Positions 1 through 7,400 of a stretch of 64,000 bases of DNA are shown here, piece after piece. Position 1 is the first letter of the stretch; every line of letters starts with the position of its first letter. Under the pieces are notes generated by a model. That model did no database searches. It saw nothing but the letters and a program-made list of their open reading frames with translations, and was not told the DNA's origin. The stretch comes from JAUIET01 sp039111475 (GTDB lineage: Bacteria; Pseudomonadota; Gammaproteobacteria; Pseudomonadales; JAUIET01): assembly GCA_039111475.1 (NCBI GenBank), contig JBCCIP010000007.1, forward strand, positions 1 through 64,000. Direction: 5' to 3'. A program made the position numbers and the translations under genes.

Positions 1-171
1 AGGTCGCGAAGAAGAATCGGTGCGCGTTAGCGCATTAGCTCTCAACAATATAATTCCCTGTTCACACTTCGTAGGAGGTACGTTCGTACCACTGTGCACA
101 TTAAGACTCGAACCGGGTTGGATTCTGTCTATTTGTTGTTAGCCAATGCACTTTTCGTCGCTCAGAGTCCA
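1..171. other. Unassigned window edge with a small inverted repeat
   Basis: No gene can be assigned here. A plus-strand frame is open from base 2 to a stop near 142, but its translation (ending in Ser-Ile-Cys-Cys) resembles nothing I recognise. Bases 77-90 form a perfect inverted repeat (GGTACG, two bases, CGTACC). The stretch directly abuts the direct repeats at 172-360 and may belong to the same rearranged region. Confidence 0.3.
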
Positions 172-242
172 CTTAGCATATGAGAACCCGCAGCTGGCCT
201 CTCTTGCATGGGCCTTGCACAGGACAGTGCCTGTCCCTTTAG
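172..242 (+). repeat. 71-bp direct repeat, copy 1, with REP-like hairpin
   Basis: This 71-bp unit recurs at 290-360 with one mismatch (A at 178, C at 296). Each copy ends with a short hairpin (GGACAG, TGC loop, CTGTCC) followed by CTTTAG. A third partial copy of the GTGCCTGTCCCTTTAG tail lies at 267-282. From general knowledge, GTGCCTGTCCC-type hairpins in Gammaproteobacteria often accompany REP-type elements of Y1 (TnpA-REP) transposases; no such transposase is visible here. Confidence 0.75.
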
Positions 243-289
243 TTGTTCCCTTAGTTGTTGTTGTTCGTGCCTGTCCCTTTAGGTGTTCC

Positions 290-360
290 CTTAGCCTATG
301 AGAACCCGCAGCTGGCCTCTCTTGCATGGGCCTTGCACAGGACAGTGCCTGTCCCTTTAG
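290..360 (+). repeat. 71-bp direct repeat, copy 2, with REP-like hairpin
   Basis: Second copy of the unit at 172-242, offset by 118 bp and identical at 70 of 71 positions. It is followed by further CTTTAGGTGTTCC-like pieces near 370 and, at about 425-450, by a run of TTAGCC/TTGCC units that joins directly onto the gspM remnant. The arrangement looks like serial duplication of a short non-coding mobile or structural unit. Confidence 0.75.
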
Positions 361-429
361 GTGGCTTCTCTTTAGGTGTTCCTTTTTGATGACTATCAGC
401 ACCCAAGCTGCAAAAATGCATGGCCTTAG

Positions 430-618
430 CCTTGCCTTAGCCTTAGCCGGTTTCAACCTGAAGGTGATGAGTCATTTCAAATTTGGGTGGATCAGGCGGA
501 ATACGAATCCGCGTTCGCCTGGCTTCTGAAATTGCGATCCACCAAAGGTGTTAGCATCGAGCACGCTTACATTAACGCAGGTGCTGCACCGGGAAATGTG
601 GTGTTAAGATTAACCTGA
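430..618 (+). pseudogene. gspM: 5'-truncated gspM-like type II secretion gene remnant
   Basis: A plus-strand frame from about 430 to the TGA at 616-618 encodes roughly 62 residues that read as the C-terminal end of GspM/EpsM, the inner-membrane cytoplasmic-assembly protein of type II secretion. Recognisable pieces are a FQPEGD start, a VWVDQAEY strand, the FAWLLKL helix, an Ile-Glu-His-Ala strand and the terminal APGNVVLRLT, matching the family pattern of WL..L followed by PG.V..rL. The N-terminal half, including the membrane anchor, is missing. Upstream the frame meets a stop at 427-429 inside the TTAGCC tract. I infer that the repeats at 172-450 replaced the 5' part. Functional type II secretion genes would have to be elsewhere. 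The assignment rests on motif memory only. Confidence 0.55.
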
Positions 619-672
619 TCAAAGGCTAGAATTGTTCGTATCAGGCGAGCAAGCTGAGCATCAAACCTGTGC

Positions 673-1263
673 TTAGGGTGAGCGCAATTGCTCCAACAAG
701 CCCAGCAATTGCTCAGCACTTTCCCGCCGCTTCTCAAACGGCAACATCAACATCGAATGCGCGGCGCCCGTGACTAAATCAAATGCAAGCCGTGTGATAA
801 ACGCAGCGTCGGTATCACGCCGAACTTCGCCATTTTTTTGCAGCGTGCTGATCAATGATTCCATCATATTGCGAAACTGTTGCAGCTTTTCGTGCTGAGC
901 GTCACGCAAGCGTTGCTCAGTGAAGGCATAGGTGTACAGATTGAATCGTACTTTCCATTCCAGGTCTGACTCGGGTGTCACCGGCAAGCCTTCAAGAATA
1001 ATCGGCACAAATGTCTCCAACGACGCATCACGGCGGCTGATGGCTTCTTGAATACGCCAGTCAATACGCTGGTCAGCCCAGTCGAAAGCGGCCAACACTA
1101 TTTCTTGCTTATTGGCAAAGTAATGCGACAAAACGCCTATAGAACAGCCCATTGCCTTGGCCAAATTGCGGGTGGTGAGGTTCTCAAGCCCTTGTTCTGC
1201 AATGAGTTTTGCCGCTACTGCCGCTACTTCTTCGCGGCGGCTATCATGATCTACTTTGCGCAT
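673..1263 (-). CDS. TetR/AcrR family transcriptional regulator
   Basis: This 196-residue protein has the TetR layout. An N-terminal helix-turn-helix at about residues 10-56 contains TTRNLAKAMGCS and the recognition-helix signature LSHYFANKQEIV. An all-helical ligand-binding domain follows. Such regulators usually repress a neighbouring operon until a small hydrophobic ligand binds. The gene is transcribed away from the P450 gene, and a near-perfect palindrome at 1328-1349 lies between them, so control of both itself and the P450 is the natural inference. The ligand cannot be predicted. The start is the ATG at 1263; nothing suggests a longer form. Confidence 0.9.
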   Translation of the reverse strand: MRKVDHDSRREEVAAVAAKLIAEQGLENLTTRNLAKAMGCSIGVLSHYFANKQEIVLAAFDWADQRIDWRIQEAISRRDASLETFVPIILEGLPVTPESDLEWKVRFNLYTYAFTEQRLRDAQHEKLQQFRNMMESLISTLQKNGEVRRDTDAAFITRLAFDLVTGAAHSMLMLPFEKRRESAEQLLGLLEQLRSP

Positions 1264-1327
1264 GGTTTGCTTAGCGTGATGCCGACTTATTCGTTGTTAG
1301 TGCTGACAGTATAGGGAATTTTTCAAA

Positions 1328-1349
1328 ACATATCGAACGTTTGATATGT
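1328..1349. promoter_or_regulatory. Probable TetR operator palindrome
   Basis: Half-sites ACATATC (1328-1334) and GATATGT (1343-1349) flank a central AACGTT, giving 20 of 22 symmetric positions. It sits between the divergent TetR and P450 genes, 60 bp upstream of the P450 ATG. Size, symmetry and placement fit a TetR-family operator. Binding is inferred, not shown. Confidence 0.65.
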
Positions 1350-1409
1350 ATGCTGTTTTTGGCTATCCTTCAAGAATCAGAAATTCCATCTAACCACCGC
1401 GAGATCGCT

Positions 1410-2765
1410 ATGACAGCCACCACTGCCGACTACAAGCAGGTGCCCACCAATAAGAATCTGGACCACATACCTGGCAGCTTCGGTTTGCCACTGGTTGGCC
1501 AAACCTTCAACCTGTTGAAAGATTTTGATGGCACTATCGATAAGCAGGTGCAGCAGTATGGTCCGGTCTGCCAGTTTCGCCTGACCGGATTCAAAGGTGT
1601 GTTGGTGCTTGGGCCCGATATTTACCAACACATACTGTTGGACAAAGAGCGTAACTTTTCAGCCGAAATGGGTTACGCCGATTCGCTGGGTTTGTTTTAC
1701 CGGGGAGCATTGCTGTTACGCGACTTTGATGAGCATCGATTTCAACGCCGCATGATGCAGACCGCGTTTAAGAACAACGCCATGCGCAGTTATATGAGCG
1801 ATATGGCGCCGTTGTTTGATAGCGCTTTCGAGCAGTGGGAGAAAGATCCTGATTTCCATTTTGTGCCAGGCATCAAACAAAACCTGCTGGACATCGCCGC
1901 GAAGATTTTTGTTGGCTTGTCAGATATGAATGAAGACGCGAAAAAGCTCAATGGCGCGTTTCACGATATTTCCGAAGGCATGATGGCGATTGTCAAAAAA
2001 GAATTTCCGTTTGGTAAATTCAAGCAAGGCAAACGTGGGCAGCGTTTTCTTTATTCCTTCTTTGCTAATCTGATTGATGAGCGCCGCTCTGGCGATGGCA
2101 CCGATATGTTCAGCCATTTCACTCGCGAGCGAAACGAAGACGGCGAGTATTTCAGTGACGAAGACATTATTCGCCACATGACGTTTCTGTTATTTGCCGC
2201 GCACGATACAACTACCAGCACCTTAAGCCACATCATGTACTACCTGGGTAAAGACCAGGTGTTACAACAACGTATTCGTGATGAGGTAAGCGCGCTGAAT
2301 AAACCGGTCATAGATTACGAAGACCTGGAGAAACTTGAATTGTGCGATGCCGCCGTGAAGGAAGCCTTGCGCTTACACCCATCAGTGCAATTGCAGCAAC
2401 GCCGAACCATTCGTGATTGTGAGTTGGGAGGATACGACATTCCCGCTAACACAATTGTGTTCCTCGCTCAGTCTTATCACCATCGCTCTGCTGAGGTGTG
2501 GAGCGACCCACACAGTTACGATATAGACCGCTGGATGGCGCCGCGCAATGAGCACAAGCGCCATAGCTTTGGCTTTGTTGGCTTTGGTGGTGGCGCGCAT
2601 AAGTGCATAGGTATGCATTTCGCGCTAATGAACAGCAAGATGTTCCTGCACCAGTTTCTAAGCCGTTATCGTGTTACGTTATCGCCAAAAGCAAAGCACA
2701 CGTTTCAGACGATACCGCTGCCAAAACCGGCAGATGGCTTGCCGTTGATCATTGACAAGCTGTAG
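1410..2765 (+). CDS. Cytochrome P450
   Basis: A soluble bacterial-type P450 of 451 residues starting at the ATG at 1410. An in-frame upstream TTG at 1341 would lie inside the palindromic operator, so it is unlikely. The heme-thiolate loop FGGGAHKCIG places the axial ligand at Cys399. The K-helix ExxR is Glu318-Arg321 (EALR), and the I-helix oxygen-activation motif is AAHDTTT at 263-269. There is no signal peptide or fused reductase, so it needs separate ferredoxin and reductase partners, which are not encoded nearby. It would catalyse NAD(P)H- and O2-dependent monooxygenation of an unknown lipophilic substrate. The N-terminal GSFGLPLVG proline-rich hinge recalls the CYP51/CYP120-like group, but I cannot fix the subfamily. 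The divergent TetR gene is the likely regulator. Confidence 0.93.
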   Translation: MTATTADYKQVPTNKNLDHIPGSFGLPLVGQTFNLLKDFDGTIDKQVQQYGPVCQFRLTGFKGVLVLGPDIYQHILLDKERNFSAEMGYADSLGLFYRGALLLRDFDEHRFQRRMMQTAFKNNAMRSYMSDMAPLFDSAFEQWEKDPDFHFVPGIKQNLLDIAAKIFVGLSDMNEDAKKLNGAFHDISEGMMAIVKKEFPFGKFKQGKRGQRFLYSFFANLIDERRSGDGTDMFSHFTRERNEDGEYFSDEDIIRHMTFLLFAAHDTTTSTLSHIMYYLGKDQVLQQRIRDEVSALNKPVIDYEDLEKLELCDAAVKEALRLHPSVQLQQRRTIRDCELGGYDIPANTIVFLAQSYHHRSAEVWSDPHSYDIDRWMAPRNEHKRHSFGFVGFGGGAHKCIGMHFALMNSKMFLHQFLSRYRVTLSPKAKHTFQTIPLPKPADGLPLIIDKL

Positions 2766-2860
2766 CGTTGATCAAAGCTCGACCGACACCCTCGCGCTAT
2801 AGACATTGAGCACGGCAAGCGGCACACTGATACGGTTTTACCAATCTATCAGGAGTTGAG

Positions 2861-3241
2861 ATGTTCAGTCATATTATGATCGGTGTTGACGATGTTGAAG
2901 CCGGCAAAGCGTTTTACGACACACTGCTTGCCACTATGGGTCATGCACCCGGCAGCATAGACGACAAAGGTCGCTGCTTTTATTTCACACCAGGCGGTAT
3001 CTTTGCCTTAACCAAGCCAATTAATGGCGAAGCGTGCAGCCATGGCAATGGCACCACCATCGGTTTTGCGGCCGAAAACCCGGAAGTTGCCGACGCCTGG
3101 CACGCAGCCGGTGTGGCAAACGGCGGTGTGACGGATGAAGATCCGCCCGGCGTTAGGGAAAGCGGCTTAGGCAAACTGTACCTGGCCTATGTGCGCGACC
3201 CATGGGGCAACAAGCTCTGTGCATTGCACCAGATGGGTTAA
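2861..3241 (+). CDS. VOC/glyoxalase-fold protein
   Basis: A 126-residue single-domain vicinal-oxygen-chelate protein. It starts with the typical MFSHIMIGVDDVEAGKAFY beta-alpha unit and ends with DPWGNKLCALH, the last strand carrying the usual metal-ligand region. Members include glyoxalase I-like enzymes, ring-cleaving dioxygenases and resistance proteins, so the substrate is unknown. A good Shine-Dalgarno (AGGAG) lies 8 bp before the ATG. The gene lies 28 bp upstream of the candidate selenoprotein gene in the same direction, so the two may be co-transcribed. Both fit a role in handling electrophiles or peroxides. Confidence 0.85.
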   Translation: MFSHIMIGVDDVEAGKAFYDTLLATMGHAPGSIDDKGRCFYFTPGGIFALTKPINGEACSHGNGTTIGFAAENPEVADAWHAAGVANGGVTDEDPPGVRESGLGKLYLAYVRDPWGNKLCALHQMG

Positions 3242-3269
3242 TACTGTTGATGACCCAGAATACCGCGAT

Positions 3270-3740
3270 ATGAACAAGCTAGACACGGGTGATACCTATC
3301 CTTCGATGTCTGTCGACCTGGTCAACGGTGGCTCAGTCACTCTGCCAGACGGCTTATCATCTACATATCAAATCATTCTGTTCTATCGCGGCCACTGGTG
3401 ACCTTTCTGTCGCCAACAGTTAGTTGGCTATGAGGAACGCAAGGCCGATCTTGACGCGCTGGACGTGGCCGTTTTTGCAGCCAGTGTTGATACCGGTGAA
3501 GACGCGCAAGTTGTGCAAAACGACGTGGGCTTTAATATTGGTCAGGGTGTGAGCAAAGACATCGCTGACGCGCTCGGTGCATGGTGGGACCCTAAGCGTA
3601 ATATTATTCAGCCGTCAGAGTTTATTGTTGGGCCCGGGAATAAAATCATTCACGCAAGCTACAGCTCTGGTCCTATCGCAAGAACCCTGGCGCACGATGC
3701 CATTGGCTTACTTGGCTACATTGCCCATCGAAAGAAGTAA
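3270..3740 (+). CDS. Candidate selenoprotein: AhpC/TSA-like redoxin with in-frame TGA (Sec44)
   Basis: One continuous frame runs from the ATG at 3270 to TAA at 3738-3740, interrupted only by TGA at 3399-3401. Read through, it gives 156 residues of a thioredoxin-fold redoxin: an N-terminal KLDTGDTYPS segment, the strand IILFYRGHW, then TGA, then PFCRQQL, and a C-terminal PSEFIVGP / SSGPI region. In homologues I know from this peroxiredoxin-like family the motif is RGxWCPxC, so TGA replaces exactly the first catalytic cysteine and makes a UxxC redox centre. Sequence before and after the TGA is equally well conserved in style, and a SECIS-like hairpin follows. I therefore read it as selenocysteine rather than a broken gene. 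The product would be a cytosolic thiol peroxidase or reductase. Machinery genes selA, selB, selC and selD are not in the window, so the call depends on the rest of the genome. Automatic callers will split it into 3270-3401 and 3465-3740. Confidence 0.8.
3399..3428 (+). promoter_or_regulatory. UGA codon with putative bacterial SECIS hairpin
   Basis: The TGA at 3399-3401 is followed by a perfect 6-bp stem: GCCAAC (3412-3417), loop AGTTA (3418-3422), GTTGGC (3423-3428). The G at loop position 2, followed by U, lies 17 nt past the UGA. This fits the known bacterial SECIS pattern of an apical loop about 16-37 nt downstream with a GU near its start. Additional weak pairs extend the lower stem. SelB binding is inferred. 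Confidence 0.7.
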
Positions 3741-3764
3741 GACGCGTGAGTGTAACCCGGCAGC

Positions 3765-4535
3765 TTACCGCTTACCTAAGCGAGATTGTAGGTAAGCCTC
3801 TCTGGCAGCGACGCATTCAGGGTCCATCAATGAGGCCAGCAAGCCATCGGCGTCCGCCCAGCTTCGCATAACGCCCAACGACTGCTCAGTTACTGCGTTA
3901 GTGTGTCGCTTGGTGGCAAGCGTAGGGCCTCTTGGTTTTGAAGCCACCATCAGAGCTAACTCTTCAACCGCTTTAGCAAGATCGACTGGTGCCACCACAC
4001 GATTTAGAAAACCGGCATTCGCGGCCTCAGCAGCACTGAATTCGCGGCAGGTAATAACCAGCTCTTTTGTCAGTGCCGGCCCAATTTCACGCACCAGTCT
4101 TGGAATACCACCCCACGCCAGCGGAATGCCCAAATCCACTTCAGGAATAGAAAACCGCGCATCATCGGCCGCTATTCTCAGGTCACACGCCGCGGCTAGC
4201 ACCAAACCGCCGCCAACACACCAGCCGTGCACGCCGGCAACCGTAATGGCGTTCATTGCTTCAAGAGCGTCCGCCATTATTCGGCCAGCATCAGCGGCAT
4301 TGCGCGCATTGGTCTCACCCGGTTGAGGAAACCCTTCCAGATCAGCCCCAGCAGAAAACGCGCGCCCATTGCCCGTGACAATAACCGCACGAACCGATGG
4401 TTGCTGATTAAACCACTCGGCTGCTTCAGCAAGCTCATTGAGTAACTGCAAAGACAATGCATTCAATCGTTGAGGACGGTTCAGCGTCAGCCGACCTATT
4501 GTGTCTTCAACCGAGGTCTCAAGAGTTTCAAACAT
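3765..4535 (-). CDS. Enoyl-CoA hydratase/isomerase family protein
   Basis: A crotonase-fold protein of 256 residues when started at the ATG at 4535, which has an AGAGGTG ribosome site. An upstream in-frame start at 4586 would add 17 unrelated residues. The oxyanion-hole segments are visible: GNGRAFSAGADLEGF (about residues 56-70) and WCVGGGLVLAAACDLRIA (about 105-122). The C-terminal helices are typical. Such enzymes hydrate or isomerise acyl-CoA intermediates of fatty-acid or aromatic degradation. The exact substrate cannot be told, and no other beta-oxidation gene is adjacent. It is convergent with the selenoprotein gene, with a 24-bp gap. Confidence 0.88.
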   Translation of the reverse strand: MFETLETSVEDTIGRLTLNRPQRLNALSLQLLNELAEAAEWFNQQPSVRAVIVTGNGRAFSAGADLEGFPQPGETNARNAADAGRIMADALEAMNAITVAGVHGWCVGGGLVLAAACDLRIAADDARFSIPEVDLGIPLAWGGIPRLVREIGPALTKELVITCREFSAAEAANAGFLNRVVAPVDLAKAVEELALMVASKPRGPTLATKRHTNAVTEQSLGVMRSWADADGLLASLMDPECVAAREAYLQSRLGKR

Positions 4536-4658
4536 ACGTAAGGGCACCTCTATTAGTCCAAAAGTGACTTGAGTGTTCGTGATCAAACCACTTTATCATC
4601 ATTGATGCATCTATCAAGGTGATACCAACGCGAGCCTATAATCGCGTATAGTCATACC

Positions 4659-5504
4659 ATGCGCTCTCAACTGCTCATAAGCTCGTTTCTTTTGTTGCTG
4701 TTTTCCACAGCACTGCCTGCGGTCGAACTGCAATTGCTTTGGTCTGTTAAAGCCCAATTTGAAATGCCGGAATCAGCGGTTATCGATGCGCAGCGCCAAT
4801 ACGTTTACGTTTCAAATGTCAACGAATACGCACTCGATAACAATGGCTATGTGTCCAGAGTGTCGCTGGATGGCAAGCACGTTGATAAGCGCTGGGTCAC
4901 CGGGCTTAACAGCCCAACCGGCATGGCAATCTATAACAATTCCTTGTTTGTTGCCGACGTGGATGCATTGGTGTGCATTGATCTCGAGCTTGGTGAAATA
5001 AGCCATCGCTTCGCAGCACCTGACGCGACTGACTTTCCTGTGCTCAATGATGTGGCTATTTCTAAAACAGGAATTGTGTTTGTCAGCGGCAGTCGAAGCC
5101 AAAGCGTCTATCGACTGGATAACAAGGTGTTGTCACTATGGCTTCACGACAAGGAACGACTCAGCAATGCCAATGGCTTACTGGTGGATGGCAAGCGGCT
5201 ATTGCATGGTGGCACGCATTGGAGTGCATTCGACCTGGCCAGTAAACAACGTGTGTCCTTTCCAACTATCACACCGCTGCTCAAAGAATTCGACGGCATT
5301 ACCCGGCTAACGCAGGACCAGTTTCTAGTAACGCTGGTTGATGATGCAAAGCTCTGGACAGTGAAAGGAGACGGCTCCGCCTCGGCCGTATCAAATGAGC
5401 AATGGAATGGCATTGATCTGCATTATCACGCGCCAAGCGGCTTGCTGGCGATGCCGCAGGTCGGCGGGCATCTTTCCGTGTTTAAGGTGTTAGGCGTCAA
5501 CTAG
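4659..5504 (+). CDS. Exported SMP-30/NHL-like beta-propeller protein
   Basis: This 281-residue protein starts with a clear signal peptide (hydrophobic SSFLLLLFSTALPAV, cleavage near residue 21) and continues with repeated short strands such as ISKTGIVFVSGS and NSLFVADVDALVCID. These are the style of SMP-30/gluconolactonase or NHL-type six-bladed propellers. The metal-binding residues of true gluconolactonases cannot be confirmed by eye, so an enzymatic role is uncertain. A TATAAT at 4637-4642 lies just 16 bp before the ATG, suggesting a very short leader. The protein probably acts in the periplasm. Confidence 0.65.
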   Translation: MRSQLLISSFLLLLFSTALPAVELQLLWSVKAQFEMPESAVIDAQRQYVYVSNVNEYALDNNGYVSRVSLDGKHVDKRWVTGLNSPTGMAIYNNSLFVADVDALVCIDLELGEISHRFAAPDATDFPVLNDVAISKTGIVFVSGSRSQSVYRLDNKVLSLWLHDKERLSNANGLLVDGKRLLHGGTHWSAFDLASKQRVSFPTITPLLKEFDGITRLTQDQFLVTLVDDAKLWTVKGDGSASAVSNEQWNGIDLHYHAPSGLLAMPQVGGHLSVFKVLGVN

Positions 5505-5527
5505 CCGCCATTAAAGCAGAATTGTTC

Positions 5528-6106
5528 TTACTCTACAGAATACGCTGAAGCCAGGCCAAGCTCCCGCAACAGTTGCTCCGTTTCAAACAGCGGCAAACCC
5601 ACAACACCACTATAACTGCCGCTAATGCGCTCAATAAACGCCGCTGCTTTGCCTTGTATTGCGTAAGACCCGGCCTTATCGACTGGTTCGCCTGTACACC
5701 AATAACTTGAAATTTCTTCATCAGACAGCGGTTTGAACATGACTACGGTGGTACTTAAACGAGCGACTACTTGGTTGTTGTAATCAACAGCGACCGCACT
5801 CATCACCTTGTGTTCTCGTCCTGATAGTCTGCGCAACATCTGACATGCGTGTTTTTCATCGTCAGGTTTTCCCAAACAATCTTCATCAAGTACTACGCTG
5901 GTGTCCGCTGATAGAACAGCCAGCGGTTTCGAGGCGGTTGTTCTGCCTGCGGCGGCTTTCTCTATTGCCATGCGAACAACATATTGCTGGGGTGTTTCAT
6001 TGCCACGCTTAGTCTCATCAATGTCCACCGCTAATTGCTCAAACTGAACGCCAATCTGGCGCAGCAACTCCTGCCGTCTGGGGGACTTGGAGGCAAGGTA
6101 GATCAT
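5528..6106 (-). CDS. maf: Maf-family nucleoside triphosphate pyrophosphatase (YhdE type)
   Basis: At 192 residues this is a full-length Maf protein. It opens with IYLASKSPRRQELL, the canonical ASxSPRR phosphate-binding motif. SADTSVVLD, KPDDEKHA and GSYAIQGKAA follow, and SYSGVVGLPL is the signature of the YhdE-type subfamily, which hydrolyses dTTP, UTP and their modified forms to monophosphates. It acts in the cytosol as a house-cleaning enzyme and has been linked to septum control. The usual neighbour rng (ribonuclease G) is absent. It is convergent with the propeller gene at 4659, with 23 bp between the stops. Confidence 0.93.
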   Translation of the reverse strand: MIYLASKSPRRQELLRQIGVQFEQLAVDIDETKRGNETPQQYVVRMAIEKAAAGRTTASKPLAVLSADTSVVLDEDCLGKPDDEKHACQMLRRLSGREHKVMSAVAVDYNNQVVARLSTTVVMFKPLSDEEISSYWCTGEPVDKAGSYAIQGKAAAFIERISGSYSGVVGLPLFETEQLLRELGLASAYSVE

Positions 6107-6121
6107 ATTGAGATGGTTCGC

Positions 6122-6661
6122 TCAGGCGGTTAACAGCAAAATGAAAAAGCTGTAGATGGAGAACGCAATGGTTAGCGACGAAAAGCGTTTTGGAAACGCT
6201 ATGACTAACGCCATCAGCAACACGCCTATGGCGGGAATAATCAGTGATGGCAACAAGGGATTACTCAACATTCCAAGATTCACCAGTGGACCGATCAGCA
6301 AATACACCAGCATAGACGCTGCTGAAAAGCGACCCAGACCCTGGCTATGCGCTAACAAATCCAGCTTGCCATTTTCAGGCATTGGCAATGCTATTTCCGC
6401 TGCGCCATAGATACAGACCGATGCGAAAATCAACGTCATAAACTGCGGGAAGGTCCACGCTTCCAAGCCACGAAGATCCCAGCCTACCCACCACAGTTGC
6501 AGCGCATAGACTAAGATGTTGACACTCCATAGTACCGAGGCCCAGTGAAATTCAACGCGTTCATGAACGCGAATCAACATGGCCACGCTGTTCAGTAAGC
6601 GGGTAATGGCCAATCCCAAAATGATGGAGACGGCAACAAAAATATATTCGTGTTGAGTCAA
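6122..6661 (-). CDS. Multi-spanning membrane protein of unknown function
   Basis: A 179-residue integral membrane protein with about five or six hydrophobic segments, including YIFVAVSIILGLAITRLL at the N-terminus and IAFSIYSFFILLLTA at the C-terminus. The start appears to be TTG at 6661, preceded by a GAAGAAG ribosome site; no ATG lies in a better place. An RLLNSVAMLI run after the first segment resembles uncharacterised small membrane proteins common in Proteobacteria. I assign no function. It lies 15 bp upstream of maf in the same direction, so the two may share a transcript. Confidence 0.7.
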   Translation of the reverse strand: MTQHEYIFVAVSIILGLAITRLLNSVAMLIRVHERVEFHWASVLWSVNILVYALQLWWVGWDLRGLEAWTFPQFMTLIFASVCIYGAAEIALPMPENGKLDLLAHSQGLGRFSAASMLVYLLIGPLVNLGMLSNPLLPSLIIPAIGVLLMALVIAFPKRFSSLTIAFSIYSFFILLLTA

Positions 6662-6688
6662 TGCTTCTTCTTGATTTGTTTTTAGGCG

Positions 6689-7048
6689 CTATGTGGGCAG
6701 ATCGGTCCAAACTGCAAACTCATTCCCACTGGGTTCAATAAAATGAAAACGCCGCCCACCGGGAAACTCAAAAATGGACTGACTGATCTCACCACCGGCT
6801 TTTTCCACGCGCGCCTGCGTTCCATCAATATCATTACTGTAGAAAACCATTAGCGCGGCACCCTGATCGGCGCGAGAACACAGATCGGCACGATAAAAGC
6901 CGCCATCAAGCCCGGCGTTAGAAAAAGCGGTGTAGTCTGGACCGTAGTCTTCAAATTCCCAGCCGAACGCCGCACGAAAAAATACTTTGCTTGCTTCCAT
7001 GTCTCGGGCGGCAAACTCAAGGTAATTCAGCTTTTCATGTTCGTGCAT
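6689..7048 (-). CDS. VOC/glyoxalase-fold protein
   Basis: A 119-residue vicinal-oxygen-chelate protein beginning MHEHEKLNYLEFAARDMEASKVFF and ending HFIEPSGNEFAVW, the two diagnostic ends of the fold. It matches the group often labelled glyoxalase/bleomycin-resistance/extradiol dioxygenase. Its relative at 2861 is too different to be a recent duplicate. The gene sits 14 bp downstream of a small monooxygenase-like gene in the same direction, so the two probably form an operon for stress or metabolite detoxification. The substrate is unknown. Confidence 0.85.
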   Translation of the reverse strand: MHEHEKLNYLEFAARDMEASKVFFRAAFGWEFEDYGPDYTAFSNAGLDGGFYRADLCSRADQGAALMVFYSNDIDGTQARVEKAGGEISQSIFEFPGGRRFHFIEPSGNEFAVWTDLPT

Positions 7049-7062
7049 GATTGCGCCACTTA

Positions 7063-7371
7063 TTAGCTACTCATTAGCACACGACCCGTATCTGTGTCGT
7101 AAGCGACCACTTCGGCCGCTTGAATATCCGCATTGGCCATGAGCGCAGAGAATTCCGCATCAGGTACCGCAATATGGGCTTGCAATTGCTCTTCGCTTTC
7201 CCATTTTTCAACAAGGCGAATCAAGGTAGGGTCTGCAAAGTCTTGCGAAAACGCGTAGTCAATATGACCCGCGTCTTTGGCGCTGCGTTCTGCGCGCGCG
7301 ATCAGCCCGTTGCGTGCTGCGGCAACTTGATCTTCTGAACTGAGTTTGATGGTACCTGTAATAACAATCAT
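7063..7371 (-). CDS. Antibiotic biosynthesis monooxygenase (ABM) family protein
   Basis: A small 102-residue protein with the dimeric alpha/beta-barrel pattern of ABM/YgiN quinol monooxygenases. MIVITGTIKLSS starts the first strand, AARNGLIARAERSAKDAGHIDYAFSQD forms the helix and strand, and FVEKWES-like (IRLVEKWESEEQLQAH) is the family hallmark. Members oxidise quinols or act without known substrate. It is translated just upstream of the VOC gene (14-bp gap) and downstream of the lipoprotein hydrolase gene, all on the same strand. Confidence 0.83.
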   Translation of the reverse strand: MIVITGTIKLSSEDQVAAARNGLIARAERSAKDAGHIDYAFSQDFADPTLIRLVEKWESEEQLQAHIAVPDAEFSALMANADIQAAEVVAYDTDTGRVLMSS

Positions 7372-7400
7372 GCTGTGCTTCCTGGTTTGTTGGTTGTGTC

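Noticed and set aside
100..130. ACTCGAACCGG string suggesting a tRNA T-arm on the minus strand
   Set aside because: Bases flanking the GGTTCGAGT core do not pair as a T-stem, and no acceptor, D or anticodon arms can be drawn.
139..529. Two overlapping ORFs (105 and 67 residues) in the repeat region
   Set aside because: They translate the direct repeats and low-complexity TTAGCC tract, with no ribosome site or protein-like character.
3399..3401. Reading the TGA as a simple nonsense mutation in a pseudogene
   Set aside because: Its position at the catalytic Cys and the SECIS-like hairpin downstream are better explained by selenocysteine; the pseudogene view stays as the fallback if no Sec machinery exists.
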